NCBI GenBank assembly: GCA_021808875.1
Contig: JAKBAU010000097.1
Coordinates: 1-10,978, forward strand
DNA from: Pseudomonadota bacterium
GTDB lineage: Bacteria; Pseudomonadota; Alphaproteobacteria; Micropepsales; Micropepsaceae
Direction of reading: 5' to 3'
DNA length: 10,978 nucleotides
Positions 1 through 6,082 of this stretch are shown one piece after another; position 1 is the stretch's first letter, and each line of letters opens with the position of its first letter. The notes under the pieces are model-generated. The model was not told the DNA's origin. It did not search any database and worked only from the letters and a program-made list of their open reading frames with translations. A program made the translations under genes and the position numbers.

Positions 1-692
1 CTGGACGCGCATGGCATTGCCCCCCGGTCACCCGACACAGGGCATCGTCAGGGGCTGAACTCAGCCGGGACCACGGGCAGGTCCGATGCTGGGTGGAGGA
101 CGTCAGGGCCGACCGGTCGTCGCCGATTCAGGTCGATGATCGGACATTGGCGGGAACAGCCGACGAAAGACCGAGATCGCGGTGCGGTCGATGACACCCA
201 TGGACGAGGCGGCTTTGCCGGCGCGTTGCCGATAAATCGCGGATGCCTTGGTCGTTGTCTTTCGGTGGCGAAGAGACAGCCCCAGGCCCATGGCGGAACA
301 CGTCTGAACTCAGGTCCGTTGGCCCAGACATGCCGGAAGGCTCTCGGTGGCCGGTGTCCGCCACGCTCTTCCTTGTTTGGTCGCTGTCAGGTCGCGCCTG
401 ACCCATACGGCCTCTTCAATGGCTGGATCTGACCGAAGGACGGCTTCGCCTCGACCGCCTATGCCGCAATGTCGCCCGGCGACTTTCTTCCCCTGGGGGA
501 CCACCCCACGCGAAAGATCGCGCAGGGACCCCGGCCCGCCCATTCCTCGCGAGGCAAGAAACTCTCCGGGCTGACATCCTCCGCTGCGCTGCGGCCCGCA
601 AGCGGGTGCGGCGTCGGTCGCCTCCGGTCTGTCGATCGCCATCGAGGCCGCGATGGTCGCAGGCCCGAGAACAGCGAACAAGGAGAACCACC
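1..692. other. Leader region with no supported gene
   Basis: I see no convincing protein in this stretch. Several overlapping open frames exist on both strands, but their translations are rich in Arg, Pro, Ser and Gly without recognisable motifs, as expected of chance frames in GC-rich DNA. The 10-mer CTGAACTCAG occurs twice in direct orientation (55-64 and 304-313). Near the right end there is a short perfect hairpin, CCCGC-AA-GCGGG, at about 597-608. The last ~130 bases probably hold the promoter and 5' leader of the DUF736 gene, but no clear -35/-10 pair stands out. The region could also be a decayed accessory gene. Confidence 0.5.
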
Positions 693-1016
693 ATGGCGAA
701 CATCGGCACCTTCAAGAAGTCCGGCACTGACTATCTGGGCGAAATCGTCACCCTCAGCGTTCAGACCAAGAACGTCCGCATCGTCCCCGAGGCCACCCGC
801 GCCAGCGACAACGCCCCGAGCCACCGCATCTTCGTCGGCCGCGCCGAGATCGGCGCCGCCTGGTCCAAGCGCTCCGCCGAGAACCGCGACTATCTCTCGG
901 TCAAGCTCGACGATCCCAGCTTCAACGCGCCGATCTACGCCAACCTCTTCGACGACGAGGACGGCGACGGCTTCACCCTCATCTGGTCCCGCGGCCGCAA
1001 GGCCAACGGCGACTGA
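693..1016 (+). CDS. DUF736 family protein (first copy)
   Basis: A 107-residue protein of the DUF736 family, small proteins found almost only on alphaproteobacterial plasmids and ICEs; the molecular function is unknown. Family hallmarks are the N-terminal MANIGTF, the central EIGAAW followed by a Ser/Lys/Arg cluster, YLSVKLDDPSF, PIYANLF and a C-terminal FTLIWSR. The length is usual for the family. The ATG is chosen because AAGGAG at 680-685 lies seven bases upstream and because homologs start at this Met. No signal peptide or membrane segment is visible, so it should be cytoplasmic. It stands alone between a long leader and a stem-loop, suggesting its own transcription unit. A diverged paralog lies at 6083-6421. 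Family assignment is firm; no function is proposed. Confidence 0.93.
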   Translation: MANIGTFKKSGTDYLGEIVTLSVQTKNVRIVPEATRASDNAPSHRIFVGRAEIGAAWSKRSAENRDYLSVKLDDPSFNAPIYANLFDDEDGDGFTLIWSRGRKANGD

Positions 1017-1030
1017 GACCATTTGGCGAA

Positions 1031-1056
1031 GCCCCGCTCGGGAAACCGGGCGGGGC
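1031..1056 (+). terminator. Terminator-like stem-loop after the first DUF736 gene
   Basis: GCCCCGCTCGG (1031-1041) pairs with CCGGGCGGGGC (1046-1056) around a GAAA loop, an 11-bp GC-rich stem with one T-G wobble. It begins 15 bases after the DUF736 stop. Only AATT follows instead of a U-run, so as an intrinsic terminator it is imperfect; it may instead protect a 3' end. The structure is clear, the function inferred. Confidence 0.55.
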
Positions 1057-1263
1057 AATTACCGGCCGGGAAATCCACAACCGGGTGGCCCGAAGGCGCG
1101 GCTCGACCCGCCGTCGGCAGCTCCGCGATCTGCAGGCCTCCTGCGCCGCAAACGATTTTCTTCTGGCAACGGACCGCTCGTTTCGGGTAGAGATTTGAAC
1201 AACACGGAAAGTCTATGATCCTGACCTCATCTCGCATTTTTGCTGTGTTCGGACCTTGCAGCC
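1057..1263. promoter_or_regulatory. Intergenic region before the small DUF2285-like gene
   Basis: This stretch holds no recognisable gene. Its second half (about 1150-1260) is markedly more AT-rich than its surroundings and probably carries the promoter of the gene at 1264. TTGAAC (1195-1200) and TATGAT (1214-1219) resemble -35 and -10 elements, but the 13-bp spacing is too short for a standard sigma-70 promoter, so I do not call them as a pair. Confidence 0.3.
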
Positions 1264-1542
1264 ATGACGTTGTCTCCTCATAGAAACGAGTCAACCCTTG
1301 CCGACGCGGCCCCGACAGACGCGGAATTGACCGACTATGACCGCGCACATTTCGGGACCTATTTGCGCCTGCTCGACGCTGCCGCGGCAGGAGCGCCGTC
1401 GGCAGAGGTAGCCCGGATCGTCCTCGGGATTGATCCCGCCGCCGAGCCCGAGTTGGCACACCGCGTTCATGAGACGCATCTTGCGCGTGCCAGATGGCTG
1501 ACGAAACACGGTTATCGTGCCCTTCTCAAAGGGCCGACGTGA
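1264..1542 (+). CDS. Stand-alone DUF2285 / RovC-like DNA-binding protein
   Basis: A 92-residue protein resembling the DUF2285 domain (renamed RovC-type DNA-binding domain). After a short N-terminal tail comes YDRAHFGTYLRLLDA (25-39), a segment with helix-turn-helix character (about 43-60), then a basic helix and the ending HGYRALL (82-88). The same layout, LxxLxLLDxxxxGA... to GGYRKLL, forms the C-terminus of the next gene product, so the two look like paralogous domains. The likely role is transcriptional regulation of ICE genes; this is inference. The ATG at 1264 matches the usual start of such proteins, but the ribosome-binding site before it is weak. An in-frame TTG at 1240 is an alternative. 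Confidence 0.75.
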   Translation: MTLSPHRNESTLADAAPTDAELTDYDRAHFGTYLRLLDAAAAGAPSAEVARIVLGIDPAAEPELAHRVHETHLARARWLTKHGYRALLKGPT

Positions 1543-1637
1543 AGACCGAGTATGCAAATCCGTCGCCGCCATCTGCAGGGTCATTTTCGGTTTTCCGTAA
1601 TGAATTGCATACTGATATTTGCCGTTCGACAAATCAT

Positions 1638-1655
1638 ATCCTCGCCCGCGAGGAT
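1638..1655. promoter_or_regulatory. 18-nt palindrome, candidate operator
   Basis: ATCCTCGCCCGCGAGGAT is a perfect inverted repeat of 8-base arms around a CC centre. It lies 47 bases upstream of the TTG start of the DUF6499/DUF2285 regulator, in an AT-rich promoter-like stretch (about 1580-1680). Just upstream, ATTTG (1617-1621) and CAAAT (1630-1634) form a second, weaker inverted pair. Size and position suit the operator of a dimeric regulator, perhaps autoregulation by the downstream gene. The bound protein is unknown. Confidence 0.5.
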
Positions 1656-1701
1656 TCCCGCATTACAAAAACGCCGACACTTTTGACCAGGAGCGCATCC
1701 C

Positions 1702-2484
1702 TTGCGTATCGCCGATTGGCGGTCACCGGACGCCCATCATCACACTTTGCTTCTGGATCCCGCCGATCTCGCTTGGGAATTCCTGCGCCGCAATCCAGAT
1801 TATCATGCATCGTTTGCCGCGCATCCAAGAACAGCCGATCGCAAGCCCGATGGCCCTGCCCGACGGTGGGGGCTGCGCTTCCTGGCTGATCCCAACCAAG
1901 GGGCGCATGAAGCCACCGTCTTCTGGCATCCCGAGGAACTCGCTTCGGTCATCATCCTCGCCCCAACGCCAGCTCGTGTTGGATTAGACTCGTTCGTCGT
2001 GGACGATTGGCTGATGAGCCTCCCGTGCCGCCATGGAGAGGACGGCACGCACGTGCTGCTCAAGGAGGACAAGGCCCGCTACCAGATCCTGCTGACCACG
2101 CCGCCGAAGAACGGCGTCGTCCGGCTCGCGCTGATCCCGATGGACATCGGCACGCCCCGACGTGCGCACGCGACGCAGAAGTTCTGGGACTACGCTATGC
2201 GCGGCCATCCACGGCCCCGGTTCACGGGCGCCAGCCGTCTGGACCGCCTGGACATCGCACTGCGCGCGCTTGACTTGCGCCAGTCTGGTGCAAGCTACCG
2301 CGCCATCGCCGAGACGTTGTTCGGCCCGCAACTGACGGACGGCCCGCCATGGAAGACCTCGGCCGTCCGGGACACGGTCATCCGCTTGGTGCGAACAGGG
2401 CTGATCATGATGCACGGCGGCTATCGCAAGCTGTTGGGCCCGAACCAGGCGCAAGACTCATCGCGGACCCGGCCCTCGGAGTAA
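1702..2484 (+). CDS. DUF6499-DUF2285 two-domain transcriptional regulator
   Basis: A 260-residue protein with an N-terminal DUF6499 (transcriptional regulator) domain, MRIADWRSPDA... with WEFLRRNPDY at 25-34, and a C-terminal DUF2285/RovC-type DNA-binding domain at about 179-245, including SGASYRAIAETLFG and GGYRKLL. This architecture is standard in alphaproteobacterial Tn4371-like ICEs, just upstream of repA. It probably controls ICE genes; targets are unknown. The start is TTG at 1702, supported by AGGAG at 1689-1693 with an 8-base spacer and by the conserved family N-terminus; no ATG fits. The palindrome at 1638-1655 may be its operator. A terminator-like hairpin follows the stop by seven bases. 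Family assignment is firm, role inferred. Confidence 0.88.
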   Translation: MRIADWRSPDAHHHTLLLDPADLAWEFLRRNPDYHASFAAHPRTADRKPDGPARRWGLRFLADPNQGAHEATVFWHPEELASVIILAPTPARVGLDSFVVDDWLMSLPCRHGEDGTHVLLKEDKARYQILLTTPPKNGVVRLALIPMDIGTPRRAHATQKFWDYAMRGHPRPRFTGASRLDRLDIALRALDLRQSGASYRAIAETLFGPQLTDGPPWKTSAVRDTVIRLVRTGLIMMHGGYRKLLGPNQAQDSSRTRPSE

Positions 2485-2491
2485 CCCGCAA

Positions 2492-2516
2492 AGGGGTGGC
2501 GAATTCCGCCGCCCCT
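2492..2516 (+). terminator. Stem-loop after the DUF6499-DUF2285 gene
   Basis: AGGGGTGGCG (2492-2501) pairs with CGCCGCCCCT (2507-2516) around an AATTC loop, a 10-bp stem with one T-G wobble, starting seven bases after the stop codon. It is followed by ATCTTC, a weak pyrimidine tail. It is probably an intrinsic terminator or attenuator. Confidence 0.55.
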
Positions 2517-2566
2517 ATCTTCACCATCCCTTCCCACTGATTCGCCTCGCCATTGTGACCCCTGAC

Positions 2567-2587
2567 GGCCGCCGATCCCCGGCGGCC
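2567..2587 (+). terminator. Second stem-loop before the HTH gene
   Basis: GGCCGCCG (2567-2574) pairs perfectly with CGGCGGCC (2580-2587) around an ATCCC loop; TTCCC follows. It sits 24 bases upstream of the HTH gene's ATG, so it could act as a terminator for upstream transcription or as a 5'-leader structure near that gene's ribosome-binding site. The structure is seen; the role is open. Confidence 0.4.
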
Positions 2588-2611
2588 TTCCCGGCATCAC
2601 AGAGGTCGCCC

Positions 2612-2896
2612 ATGTCCGCTGCCATCCCCCAACTCCCCCCACGCTATTTACGCACGCCTGAGGCAGCCCGGTTCCTCGGCCTCTCCGGGCGGACGCTCGA
2701 AAAGCACCGCACCTATGGCACCGGCCCGCGCTATTCGAAGCTCGGCGGTCGCGTCGTCTACAAATTCGAAGACTTGCAGGCGTGGGTCGAGCGTGGCGCC
2801 AAGGCGTCGACTTCCGACCCTGGCATCGGCCAGGTACTTCCCGCCAAGCGTCATGTAGCGGTCTCGCCGGCTTATGCCGGCCAGACACGTCGCTGA
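2612..2896 (+). CDS. AlpA/excisionase-like helix-turn-helix protein
   Basis: A 94-residue protein with an HTH_17 (MerR-like winged helix) domain at about 12-60: YLRTPEAARFLGLSGRTLEKHR, then a wing containing GPRYSKLGGRVVYKFEDLQAW. Such proteins act as excisionases (recombination directionality factors) or as activators on mobile elements. In this ICE family the gene always sits just before repA, which favours a regulatory role. The ATG at 2612 is chosen because AGAGG at 2601-2605 lies six bases upstream; an in-frame start at 2555 would add a low-complexity leader. The C-terminal third (from residue 62) has no recognisable structure. repA starts only 20 bases after its stop, so the two are probably cotranscribed. 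Confidence 0.85.
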   Translation: MSAAIPQLPPRYLRTPEAARFLGLSGRTLEKHRTYGTGPRYSKLGGRVVYKFEDLQAWVERGAKASTSDPGIGQVLPAKRHVAVSPAYAGQTRR

Positions 2897-2916
2897 CTTT
2901 CTAGCCAGCTCCCATC

Positions 2917-4101
2917 ATGTCGGCCCGACATCGCACAGGATCGGAACGCGAGCAGCTCGAACTGTTCCGCGCGCTCCCCGGCGATCTCGCGCCTCGCGAC
3001 GCGCAGGATCTCATGGCTTACCCATTCTTCAGTCTCGCCAAATCCCACCGCTCGACACCAATCGACTTCCGTTCGGGCGACGTGGCAATCCGCGTCGAGG
3101 CCGTCCCCGAACATGGCATGGCCACGATCTGGGACGCCGACGTTCTGATCTGGGCTGCTTCTCAGATCGTCGAGGCGCGCGACGCCGGCTTGCGCACGTC
3201 GCGCCTGATAGCGGCGACGCCCTACGAGATACTGAACTTCACCGGGCGCGGCACATCGCTGCGCGACTATCAGCGCCTCAAGGCGGCGCTGGACCGGCTG
3301 CAATCGACGACGGTCGCGACGTCCCTGCGCCAGCCGCCACCGAACCCGCAGGCGCGGGTCCGGCCTGAAACAAACAGCCCGCCAGAGGCGGGCGGGCGGC
3401 GGATGCACCGCTTCTCCTGGATCAACGAATGGACGGAACGCGCCGATAACCACGGCCATCCCGGAGGCATTGAACTCATTGTCCCCGACTGGTTCTACCG
3501 CGCCGTTCTTGACGATGCGCTCGTCCTGACCATCGATCGCGCGTATTTCGACCTGACCGGCGGCATGGAGCGCTGGCTCTACCGTATTGTGCGCAAGCAC
3601 GGCGGCCGCCAACGCGATGGTTGGCGATTCGACTTTCGCCATCTCCATCTAAAATCCGGCAGCATGTCGCCGTTCAAGCGCTTTGCTTTCGAGCTGCGGG
3701 ACATCATCCGCCGCCAGCCACTGCCGGGATACACGCTGTTCGTTGAGGTCGAAATCGGCGGGCGCACGCTGCTCGCCTTCGAGCCGGCAGCCTGTGGACA
3801 ATTTGTGGATAACGTCGTGCTATCGGGAACCGGCACTATCGTGCCATCGGGAACCCGACCCTCGTGCTATCGGGAACCCAAACCGGTCGTAAGTCACGGA
3901 CATAAAAGCGGAATTCACGCCCTTAACTTAGAGTCTAACCAAAATTCTAACCTTCTAGTAGCTGGCGGCGGGAAAACTCGATCCGAACCGCGGCCCGCCG
4001 GGAAGGAAAAGGGGCGGTATCGAGACGGGGGAGAGCGACCGCCGGTCGAAGCTGTGGCTCCGACGCGCCCGTTCGTAGCAAAGCCCGGAGGCGCGTCATG
4101 A
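2917..4101 (+). CDS. repA: Replication initiator protein A
   Basis: A 394-residue protein of the replication initiator protein A family (PF10134), which would bind the element's own origin after excision. Conserved segments include ELFRALPGDLAPRDAQDLMAYPFF, TIWDADVLIWAASQIVEA, ALDRLQSTTVATS, HRFSWINEW, IDRAYFDLTGG-ERWLYRIVRKHGGRQ and SPFKRFAFELRDIIRRQPLPGY. The ATG is the first after an in-frame TAG (2902-2904); the ribosome-binding site is poor, so coupling to the HTH gene 20 bases upstream is likely. Two oddities stand out. A Pro-rich insertion (about 133-162) contains a perfect hairpin (3377-3393). The family core ends near residue 290, after which the frame crosses DnaA-box-like sites and three iterons and continues as a low-complexity tail. 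Its stop overlaps the parA start (ATGA). Confidence 0.92.
   Translation: MSARHRTGSEREQLELFRALPGDLAPRDAQDLMAYPFFSLAKSHRSTPIDFRSGDVAIRVEAVPEHGMATIWDADVLIWAASQIVEARDAGLRTSRLIAATPYEILNFTGRGTSLRDYQRLKAALDRLQSTTVATSLRQPPPNPQARVRPETNSPPEAGGRRMHRFSWINEWTERADNHGHPGGIELIVPDWFYRAVLDDALVLTIDRAYFDLTGGMERWLYRIVRKHGGRQRDGWRFDFRHLHLKSGSMSPFKRFAFELRDIIRRQPLPGYTLFVEVEIGGRTLLAFEPAACGQFVDNVVLSGTGTIVPSGTRPSCYREPKPVVSHGHKSGIHALNLESNQNSNLLVAGGGKTRSEPRPAGKEKGRYRDGGERPPVEAVAPTRPFVAKPGGAS
3377..3393. repeat. Perfect hairpin inside the repA insertion
   Basis: GCCCGCC (3377-3383) pairs with GGCGGGC (3387-3393) around an AGA loop. It lies in a stretch encoding a Pro/Gly-rich segment just before HRFSWINEW, where the family, as I recall it, has a much shorter linker. 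It could be a small palindromic element inserted in frame, or simply codon bias. Confidence 0.4.
3793..3812 (-). promoter_or_regulatory. Tandem DnaA-box-like sites
   Basis: On the minus strand, 3804-3812 reads TTATCCACA, a perfect match to the E. coli DnaA-box consensus. Bases 3793-3801 read TTGTCCACA, one mismatch from it. Both point the same way and start 11 bp apart, about one helical turn, so the sites face the same side of the helix. They abut the first iteron at 3815. Together these suggest DnaA-assisted opening of a plasmid-type origin within repA. Confidence 0.65.
3815..3878 (+). repeat. Three direct 17-nt iterons
   Basis: TCGTGCYATCGGGAACC occurs at 3815-3831 (Y=T), 3839-3855 (Y=C) and 3862-3878 (Y=T), with periods of 24 and 23 bp. 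Between copies 1 and 2, GGCAC-TATC-GTGCC forms a small inverted repeat overlapping copy 2. Repeat length, spacing and position next to DnaA-box-like sites and an AT-rich stretch match iterons bound by plasmid initiators. RepA, encoded by the same DNA, is the likely ligand; binding to these repeats could also repress repA-parA expression. The identity of the copies is seen directly; the binding protein is inferred. Confidence 0.75.
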
Positions 4102-4736
4102 TCGTCGCGCTCCTCAATCAGAAGGGCGGCGTCGGCAAGACCACGCTCGCGCTTCATCTCGCCGGCCAGTGGGCTCGCGAAGGCCGCCGCGTTACCCTCA
4201 TCGACGCCGACCCGCAGGGCTCCGCTCTCGATTGGTCCGAGCAGCGGGCAAAGGAAGGGCTGCCGAGGCTGTTCGGCGTCATCGGCCTGGCGCGCGACAC
4301 GCTTCATCGGGAAGCGCCCGAACTCGCCCGCGACGCCGATCACATCGTCATCGACGGGCCGCCGCGTGTCGCCGGGCTGATGCGCTCGGCGCTGCTCGCC
4401 GCCGATCTCGTCCTCATTCCCGCACAGCCTTCGCCGTTCGACGGCTGGGCTTCGGGCGAGACGCTGAAGCTGATCGACGAGGCGCGCATTTTCCGGCCGC
4501 AACTCGCCGCGCGCTTTGTCCTCAATCGGTGCGCCGCGCGCACCGTCATCGCGCGGGAGACCGCCGAATCGCTGGCCGATCACCAGCCGCCGGTCCTCAA
4601 GGTCACGATCGGACAGCGCGTCGCCTTCGCCGACAGCGCGCGCACAGGCCGGCTAGTCGCCGACCTCGACGCGAACAGTCCGGCCGCGCGCGAGATCGCA
4701 GCACTCGCCGCCGAGATCGCGAGGATCGGCCGATGA
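4098..4736 (+). CDS. parA: ParA family partition ATPase
   Basis: A 212-residue Walker-type ATPase that would segregate the excised ICE circle. The deviant Walker A is KGGVGKTT (9-16) with both Lys present, the A' motif is around D36 (IDADPQG), and Walker B is IVIDGPP (83-89). The lack of an N-terminal HTH domain and the short length place it with small type-Ib-like ParA/MinD proteins, which pair with small ribbon-helix-helix partners rather than large ParB proteins. The next gene encodes such a partner. The ATG overlaps the repA stop (ATGA), with GGAGG at 4087-4091 six bases upstream, so translation is probably coupled to repA. Confidence 0.95.
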   Translation: MIVALLNQKGGVGKTTLALHLAGQWAREGRRVTLIDADPQGSALDWSEQRAKEGLPRLFGVIGLARDTLHREAPELARDADHIVIDGPPRVAGLMRSALLAADLVLIPAQPSPFDGWASGETLKLIDEARIFRPQLAARFVLNRCAARTVIARETAESLADHQPPVLKVTIGQRVAFADSARTGRLVADLDANSPAAREIAALAAEIARIGR

Positions 4737-4987
4737 CCGAGCGCCAATCGAAGCGCGGCTTTGCCTCCCGTCCCGGCGACGCCGAGAGCTGGATCAAAGC
4801 GCCGGATATGCCAGCCGGTGCCCCGGCGAAGGCCGACGCTTTCACCGCTCGGCTCACCATCGACGTCACGCCCGGCTTGCGCGGCCGCATCAAGGTCGCC
4901 GCCTTCCGGCGCGGCGTCACCGTCGCCGACATGCTGCGCGAACTGCTGGCGCGAGAATTTCCCGAAGGCTCTGGAGACGCATCATGA
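4733..4987 (+). CDS. Ribbon-helix-helix protein, likely ParA partner
   Basis: An 84-residue protein. A flexible, charged N-terminus (1-36) is followed by a ribbon-helix-helix pattern: strand TARLTIDV (38-45), helix GLRGRIKVAAFRRG (48-61), then VTVADMLRELLAREF (62-76). This fold dimerises and binds DNA operators through the strand. Small RHH proteins directly after small ParA genes usually act as centromere-binding factors and autorepressors, and this slot is described as parB-like in Tn4371-type elements, so that is the most likely role. It overlaps parA by ATGA and the next gene by ATGA, with GAGGA at 4721-4725 as ribosome-binding site. A plain repressor role is possible. Confidence 0.8.
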   Translation: MTERQSKRGFASRPGDAESWIKAPDMPAGAPAKADAFTARLTIDVTPGLRGRIKVAAFRRGVTVADMLRELLAREFPEGSGDAS

Positions 4988-5505
4988 CCGACAACGCGCC
5001 GGCCGCCCCGCATCGGCAAGAGTCGCATGCCGGCCGTTTATCCGACACCCTCACGCAGGTTGAACTGACCTGGCACGAGAAGAGGATCGAGAACTGGATA
5101 CGCTTCGGCGATCACGTCGAAGAGAAAATCCTCGACCGTCACCGCCGCATCCTCGGCTTTCGCAGCGGCGCCATCTTCGCGTTCGTGCGCTGGTCAGCCA
5201 ACGACTTCGGAACCGTCAGTTCGCGCATGGATATCATGCGCGCCGTCGCCGCCCGGGAATCCTATCAGACGCTTCCCTTCGTCCGTCCCGGTGGCGAAAT
5301 CCTGCTGCACATCGATGGGTGGCCGAAGGTCGAGCGCGTGCTTCAGGCCATCGATGCCGTGGAAGCGATCGGCGTCGAGCCGGGCGACATCGCTCCGGAT
5401 CATTGGCGCCATGTTCACAGCCGCCTGACCGTCGGGCACGAACCACGGCCCTATACGCGTGCGCAGCACGATGCGTGGCTGCTGCGCCGGAGGGCGCAGC
5501 CATGA
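4984..5505 (+). CDS. DUF2840 family protein
   Basis: A 173-residue protein of the DUF2840 family, found between the parA region and traF in alphaproteobacterial ICEs; its function is unknown. Visible family features are an early segment LTWHEKRIENWIRFG (28-42), a central FRSGAIFAFVRWSANDFGT, then RPGGEILLHIDGWPKVERVL and a C-terminal HWRHVHSRL. There is no signal peptide or membrane helix, so it is probably cytoplasmic. The start overlaps the RHH stop (ATGA), with GGAG at 4973-4976 seven bases upstream, and its stop overlaps the traF start. Such tight coupling suggests it is made in proportion to the partition and transfer proteins. I cannot assign a role beyond the family. Confidence 0.9.
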   Translation: MTDNAPAAPHRQESHAGRLSDTLTQVELTWHEKRIENWIRFGDHVEEKILDRHRRILGFRSGAIFAFVRWSANDFGTVSSRMDIMRAVAARESYQTLPFVRPGGEILLHIDGWPKVERVLQAIDAVEAIGVEPGDIAPDHWRHVHSRLTVGHEPRPYTRAQHDAWLLRRRAQP

Positions 5506-6047
5506 CCCGCTTCGGATGGGTCATGGCGACCTATTTTTCGGCGATGGCGACCGTGGGCGTCGCGTTCGTCAAGCCTCTTCCCAGGCTCATCTGGAACGCC
5601 AGCGCGAGCACGCCGATCGGCCTCTACGCCGTGCGGCCACCAGGCGCGCTGCGCGACACCGAACTTGTCGCCGTCATGCCACCGGAGCCGCTCGCGAGCT
5701 TCCTCGCCGATGGCGGCTATCTGCCGCGCGGCGTGCCCTTGATGAAACGTGTCCTGGCGCTGCCGGGACAGAGCGTGTGCCGGCATGGGCTCCGCATCAC
5801 CATCGACCGTGTCGAGGTCGGCGAAGCGCAAGCCCGCGACCGGCGCGGACGCGATCTCCCTGACTGGCAAGGCTGTCAGACCGTCGCCGTTGGGGACGTT
5901 TTTCTGATGAACCCGGGCGTCCCCGACAGTCTGGACGGCCGGTATTTCGGCCCGCTCCCCGCCAGTTCGATCGTCGGCCGGGCGGTTCCACTTTGGACAG
6001 ACGAAGGAGACGACGGCCGCTTCGTGTGGCGTGCCGCGACGCACTGA
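5502..6047 (+). CDS. traF: TraF-type S26 signal peptidase
   Basis: A 181-residue serine peptidase of the S26/TraF type, expected in the inner membrane with its catalytic part in the periplasm. In RP4 the homolog cyclises the TrbC pilin; a similar job in transfer-protein maturation is likely here. An N-terminal hydrophobic segment (about 5-23) forms the membrane anchor. The catalytic Ser is in S36-TPIGLY (36-42) and the general-base Lys in LMKRVLALPG (K82). GDVFLMN and a C-terminal DGRYFGPLP motif also match the family. The ATG overlaps the DUF2840 stop (ATGA), with GGAGGG at 5489-5494 seven bases upstream. The pilin substrate would be encoded in a trb cluster outside the window. Confidence 0.93.
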   Translation: MTRFGWVMATYFSAMATVGVAFVKPLPRLIWNASASTPIGLYAVRPPGALRDTELVAVMPPEPLASFLADGGYLPRGVPLMKRVLALPGQSVCRHGLRITIDRVEVGEAQARDRRGRDLPDWQGCQTVAVGDVFLMNPGVPDSLDGRYFGPLPASSIVGRAVPLWTDEGDDGRFVWRAATH

Positions 6048-6082
6048 GACCTCCGCAACCCTGCAATGGAAAGGACGTTCCT

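Larger units (their letters stand above)
3793..3960. other. Candidate replication origin (oriV) embedded in repA
   Basis: The order is: two DnaA-box-like sites, three iterons, a 20-bp gap, then an AT-rich stretch at 3901-3960 (38 of 60 bases A or T, in otherwise GC-rich DNA). The AT-rich part contains two direct TCTAACC copies (3934-3940 and 3946-3952) 12 bp apart, resembling the repeated elements of a duplex-unwinding region. This is the classic layout of an iteron-type origin. It lies inside the open frame of repA and just before parA, so the excised element could replicate as a plasmid. Function is inferred from layout alone. Confidence 0.6.

Noticed and set aside
310..1058. Overlapping minus-strand frames across the leader and the DUF736 gene
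   Set aside because: They overlap one another and the DUF736 gene, have low-complexity Arg/Gly/Ala-rich translations and lack supporting ribosome-binding sites.
1195..1219. Sigma-70-like promoter TTGAAC / TATGAT
   Set aside because: The hexamers are good but the 13-bp spacer is too short for a standard promoter.
2872..3648. Minus-strand open frame of 258 codons opposite repA
   Set aside because: It is antisense to a clear RepA family gene and its sequence looks like a codon-bias shadow.
3815..3878. CRISPR-like short direct repeats
   Set aside because: The gaps between 17-nt repeats are only 6-7 bases and the repeats sit in a coding frame beside DnaA-box-like sites; this is an iteron layout, not repeat-spacer DNA.
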